A stretch of 5,693 nt of DNA, taken from the NCBI GenBank assembly GCA_016765255.1, contig JAESQI010000184.1, positions 1 to 5,693 on the forward strand. Direction: 5' to 3'. Numbering within the stretch: the stretch's first letter is position 1; each line of letters begins with the position of its first letter. The position numbers and the translations under genes are program-made. The stretch is from Robiginitomaculum sp. (GTDB lineage Bacteria > Pseudomonadota > Alphaproteobacteria > Caulobacterales > Maricaulaceae). The notes under the pieces were generated by a model. The model was not told the DNA's origin and did not search any database. It saw nothing but the letters and a program-made list of their open reading frames with translations. Shown piece by piece: positions 4,196 through 5,693 of this stretch.

Positions 4196-5693
4196 TGACG
4201 CATCAAACCTCCAATAAAACCCCATCTAAACATCCCCCTGTCATGCATAGCGACTACGCGCGTTGGTCTCCCATATGGGAAGCCCTCCGGGCAGCTATCG
4301 AAGGCCAGCGTGCCATCAAAGAGGCTGGGAATAAGTTCCTTCCAAAAATGGAAGGACAGAATGATGCTGAGTACGACGCCTATTTAGCTAGAGCTACGTT
4401 CTACAATATGGTCGGACAGACGAGAAGTGGTCTTGCGGGAACCATCTTCAAAAAGAAGCCAAAAATATACGGCTTGTCTCCGAAGCTACTCAAGCTCACA
4501 AACAGCATAACAAAAGATGGCCTGTCCCTTACCCAGTTGATCAAGAACGTCTGTGATGAAATCCTTGGCGTAGGTCGACACGGCGTACTCCTCGACATGG
4601 ATACAGCGGGCAAGAGAGAACCATACTTCACGCGATACGACGCTGAAGACATAATCGACTGGGACGAGCAAGAAATAGACGGACGCCTAGAGGTCTCTGA
4701 AATCATCCTACAAGAGCACGTCTATAAGCGGAAGAAATTCGGCGAACAAAAGAAGTGCTTGCGTGAGTATCGAGTTCTACGACTTGAAAACAACGGTACA
4801 GACGCAAACCCTCGTTGGGAGTATGAGCAGCATATCTACGCGTCTACCGATGATGCGGACGGAGACCTAACCTCCGAACCTACAGAAGTCATCGTACCGA
4901 CAAACCGTGAAAAACGATTCAACCACATCCCATTCAAGTTTTTTGGGCCTTACACCAATCTATCAAAAGTCGAACGACCAGCTCTCGTTGATATCCTCGA
5001 TCTAAACATTTCCCATTATCAGTCCTACGCACAATTGGAGCATGGTCGCCATTACACGGCTCTTCCAATTTACTACGCGACGGAAGCACAAAATGAGAAA
5101 GATTCCGCAGGTGCGGCAACATTTGTAATCGGACCCAATAACGTATGGATGGTAGGTGCCGGTGAGAAGCCGGGTCTACTCGAATACCATGGTACCGGAT
5201 TGAGATCACTCGAAGTAGCCTGTGCGACGAAAGAGGTTCAAGCGAATGCTCTTGGCGGTCGTATGGCAGGCGTAAGCTCACGCAATGTATCTGAATCTGA
5301 TAATCAGTCTAAACTTCGTGAAATGCACGAGCAGTCACTTCTGCTCAATGTTGTCCTAACCGTCGATCTTGGTATGACGCAGCTGATGCGGTGGTGGGCT
5401 GAGTGGCAGGACGTAAAGAACTCTGACGATATTCGTGTTGAGGTAAACACTGACTTTTTGTTCAACGAGCTTGGTGCCCGCGAATTGCGAGCATTCCATG
5501 CGCTATACAAAGATGGGATTATTCCTATCGATGTGTTGTATGCATATCTCGTCAAGGCAGAGCTTATCCCTGATGAGATGGATTTAGAAGAGTTCAAGTC
5601 CCTCCTCAAAAAAGCAGATCAATTCCCAAATCAGGCAGATGTCCTCGCTCGAATGCGCGGGTTTCCAGACGCTAAGTCTGAGCAAGCTGACAA
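4195..5693 (+). CDS. Phage portal protein, DUF4055 type (3' end beyond window)
   Basis: The frame is open from ATG 4195 to the window end, 499 codons, and is in frame with a stop at 4189-4191 just upstream. So this is the first ATG, although the ribosome-binding site is poor. The N-terminal part has the DUF4055 pattern: HSDYARWSPIWEALRAAIEG (18-37), FLPKMEGQNDAEYDAYLARA (about 46-65), then FYNMVGQTRSGLAGTIFKKK. Later come GVGRHGVLLDMD, a Tyr-rich central part (HIPFKFFGPYTN, LDLNISHYQSYAQLEHGRHY) and a charged helical C-terminus (PDEMDLEEFKSLLKKAD). Portals form a dodecameric ring at one capsid vertex, through which terminase packages DNA. Known DUF4055 proteins are of roughly this size, so only a short end is missing. 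The downstream neighbour is expected to be a head morphogenesis gene. Confidence 0.85.
   Translation, partial: MTHQTSNKTPSKHPPVMHSDYARWSPIWEALRAAIEGQRAIKEAGNKFLPKMEGQNDAEYDAYLARATFYNMVGQTRSGLAGTIFKKKPKIYGLSPKLLKLTNSITKDGLSLTQLIKNVCDEILGVGRHGVLLDMDTAGKREPYFTRYDAEDIIDWDEQEIDGRLEVSEIILQEHVYKRKKFGEQKKCLREYRVLRLENNGTDANPRWEYEQHIYASTDDADGDLTSEPTEVIVPTNREKRFNHIPFKFFGPYTNLSKVERPALVDILDLNISHYQSYAQLEHGRHYTALPIYYATEAQNEKDSAGAATFVIGPNNVWMVGAGEKPGLLEYHGTGLRSLEVACATKEVQANALGGRMAGVSSRNVSESDNQSKLREMHEQSLLLNVVLTVDLGMTQLMRWWAEWQDVKNSDDIRVEVNTDFLFNELGARELRAFHALYKDGIIPIDVLYAYLVKAELIPDEMDLEEFKSLLKKADQFPNQADVLARMRGFPDAKSEQAD

Noticed and set aside
4401..5609. Minus-strand frames inside the portal gene
   Set aside because: They are antisense shadows of a well-supported portal frame, with no start signals.

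Overview
The window is a piece of a tailed-phage or prophage genome. It begins inside the C-terminal nuclease half of a large terminase subunit (TerL) and ends near the C-terminus of a DUF4055-type portal protein. The moderate GC content, codon use and protein style suggest a gammaproteobacterial host, possibly marine, but nothing here fixes the host. No integrase, attachment site, tRNA, CRISPR array or transposase was seen.

Layout. (1) 2-610, + strand: end of TerL with a proline-rich basic tail. (2) 611-1029: a gap without a convincing gene, holding an array of seven same-strand TGTAAG boxes plus one inverted box, and two small tandem hairpins. (3) 1030-1365, - strand: a small helix-turn-helix protein, the only gene on that strand. 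(4) 1366-1823: its upstream region, with a divergent promoter/operator (a perfect 16-bp palindrome between mirrored -10 boxes), an AT-rich stretch with no gene, then a second rightward promoter. (5) 1824-3923, + strand: a tightly packed operon of eight small genes, several overlapping by 1-17 bases, two of them encoding single-helix membrane miniproteins. It ends in a strong intrinsic terminator at 3944-3973. (6) 3974-4194: several hairpins and a possible portal promoter. (7) 4195-5693: portal protein, running off the window.

Terminase and portal are usually neighbours and act together in DNA packaging. Here about 3.6 kb with its own regulator, operator, promoters and terminator lies between them. 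The simplest reading is an accessory ('moron'-like) cassette under local control; this is inference. Three of its genes (starting at 1824, 2792 and 3085) share a nearly identical leader/ribosome-binding segment. That repeat is the most distinctive signal in the window. It decides three starts and could be a common translation signal, a recombination boundary, or both. None of the operon proteins has a function I can name.
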